DNA of 32,761 bases, taken from JBBQVS01 sp964250805. GTDB lineage: Bacteria; Chloroflexota; Ktedonobacteria; Ktedonobacterales; Ktedonobacteraceae. The stretch is taken from assembly GCA_964250805.1 (NCBI GenBank), contig CAXUHG010000059.1, positions 1 to 32,761 of the forward strand, given 5' to 3'. Shown piece by piece: positions 31,901-32,761 of the stretch; position 1 is the first letter of the stretch, and every line of letters begins with the position of its first letter. A program made the translations under genes and the position numbers. The notes under the pieces are model-generated. The model did no database searches. It saw only the letters and a program-made list of their open reading frames with translations, and was not told the DNA's origin.

Positions 31901-32761
31901 CTATTTACTACTTGTCTCTTGCATCAGTTGTGCTATGGGGATGGGTTGGGATCCAAGCAGGTCGGAGAGAGCCTCCGAGAGCGTGGGAAAGCGAAACTGA
32001 AATCCGGTGGAGAGAGCCACGTGTGGCACCGTGCGATGGCTATCGAGAAAGAGGTCTGCACGCTCTCCCCATACCAGCTTCATCATTCCCCTGGACATGG
32101 GAAAGAGCCTGGGGCGATGAAGGGTGTGCGCGAACACTTTGGCGAACTCGCGACTGGTAACAGGATTGGGACTGGCACTGATGAATGGGCCTGTAATGGT
32201 TTGCTGATCTAAGGCGTGTAGGATCAAGCGAGCGGCATCATTGATATGGATCCAGGAGAACCATTGTCCCCCAGGACCATACGTGCCGCCAAAGCCGCTG
32301 CGATACACGGGGAGCAGGGAAGCTAACGTTCCTCCTTCTCGCCCCAGCACCAAGCTCTGGCGCAGCAACACCAGCCGGGCACCAGTTTCGCGCACGCGCT
32401 GCGCTTCGGCTTCCCACAGCTGGGCCATTTCTGCAAGGAAGCCTCCAGTCCCAGGAGTTGCCTTCTCATCGACCTGCCGATCTCCAGTATCGCCCGCGTA
32501 CTCGACGGCAGAGGTAGAAATGAAGGTGCATCCTTCTCCTCCGATCTTGCGGATGCCCTCCACGAGCGAGCGGGTCGCAAGCAGCCGTGTTTGGATGAGC
32601 TCCTGCTTGCGTGCCTGAGTCCAGGGCTTGGCAAAGATGGGATCGCCCACCAGATTGACCACCGCGTCGGCCCCATCGACTGGAGCTACCGGATCACTGG
32701 CCTGCCATCTCCGAGTCTCTACAGCAGATGGGAAGTGATGTGCCGAAGGCTGGCGCACCAG
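31901..32761 (-). CDS. TIGR01777-family SDR epimerase (N-terminus beyond window)
   Basis: Partial, about 286 codons; the coding frame runs off the 3' edge of the window, and some 45-50 N-terminal residues with the Rossmann GxxGxxG motif are missing. What remains fits the TIGR01777 / YfcH-type extended SDR: DAVVNLVGDPIFAKPWTQAR (about 30-49), FISTSAVEYAGD (94-105), VLLRQSLVLGREGGTL (about 140-155), QWFSWIHINDAARLI and a DUF1731-like C-terminus (RPRLFPMSRGMMKLVWGERA...FRFPTLSEAL). Substrate unknown. Its GC content looks higher than the rest of the window, and it is separated from it by the N gap at 31738-31747. Confidence 0.88.
   Translation of the reverse strand: MVRQPSAHHFPSAVETRRWQASDPVAPVDGADAVVNLVGDPIFAKPWTQARKQELIQTRLLATRSLVEGIRKIGGEGCTFISTSAVEYAGDTGDRQVDEKATPGTGGFLAEMAQLWEAEAQRVRETGARLVLLRQSLVLGREGGTLASLLPVYRSGFGGTYGPGGQWFSWIHINDAARLILHALDQQTITGPFISASPNPVTSREFAKVFAHTLHRPRLFPMSRGMMKLVWGERADLFLDSHRTVPHVALSTGFQFRFPTLSEALSDLLGSQPIPIAQLMQETSSK

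Noticed and set aside
31847..32212. Plus-strand frame of 121 codons at the window end
   Set aside because: Antisense to the TIGR01777-type epimerase, which has clear family motifs.

Overview
The window looks like chromosome from a large-genome, sporulating-type Chloroflexota, most likely class Ktedonobacteria. This is an inference from gene content: two ECF sigma factors each coupled to a zinc-finger anti-sigma fused to an extracellular beta-propeller, a PQQ-like propeller secreted protein with a Thr/Pro linker and a C-terminal jelly-roll-like domain, a MacB/FtsX-type permease and a middling GC content. No rRNA, tRNA, CRISPR array, phage module or autonomous transposase was seen. Two 10-base N gaps (21107-21116 and 31738-31747) mark draft-assembly breaks.

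Layout. 1-1323: an OmpR-type response regulator convergent with a small four-helix membrane protein. 1440-5349: a TetR regulator with a 26-base palindromic operator upstream, co-transcribed with an extended SDR; then a DinB-like protein followed at 9-15 bases by a phytoene-dehydrogenase-like flavoenzyme. 5525-6415: a solitary BRO-N/DinD-like gene. 6520-8034 (minus): leucyl aminopeptidase. 8435-10718 (minus): a GAF/histidine kinase followed by its likely stand-alone receiver partner. 11026-11340 (minus): a small winged-helix-like protein. 11627-14010 (minus): ECF sigma / anti-sigma pair 1. 14387-20480 (plus): a methionine/SAM-salvage cluster, mtnA, HD-domain protein, PfkB kinase, ahcY, a SAM-I riboswitch with terminator, and metK. 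20564-23528 (minus): lipoprotein and secreted PQQ-like propeller protein. 23892-25900 (plus): acyl-CoA dehydrogenase and a cNMP-binding/DUF1003 membrane protein. 25976-28602 (minus): ECF sigma / anti-sigma pair 2. 28813-31644 (plus): large FtsX-type permease. 31901-end (minus): TIGR01777-type epimerase running off the window.

How parts work together. AhcY splits S-adenosylhomocysteine to adenosine and homocysteine, MtnA handles the methylthioribose branch and MetK makes SAM, so the PfkB kinase (possible adenosine kinase) and the HD protein are placed to deal with nucleoside or phosphorylated by-products. Only metK sits behind the SAM riboswitch.

Two sequence-structure classes stand out. (1) A dispersed inverted-repeat element with ends close to GTAGGGACCGATTTATCRCG occurs at 8141-8431 (a doublet), 11536-11614, 15527-15596 and 17269-17385, always just after a stop codon. 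(2) Long, nearly perfect hairpins of mutually unrelated sequence (arms 19 to 34 bp) also sit 0 to about 20 bases after stop codons: 6436-6502, 18772-18842, 20473-20540, 21047-21190, 25901-25964 and 31650-31807. Both N gaps lie inside such hairpins. They lack ordinary U-tracts, so they may represent an unusual 3'-end/termination signal in this lineage.
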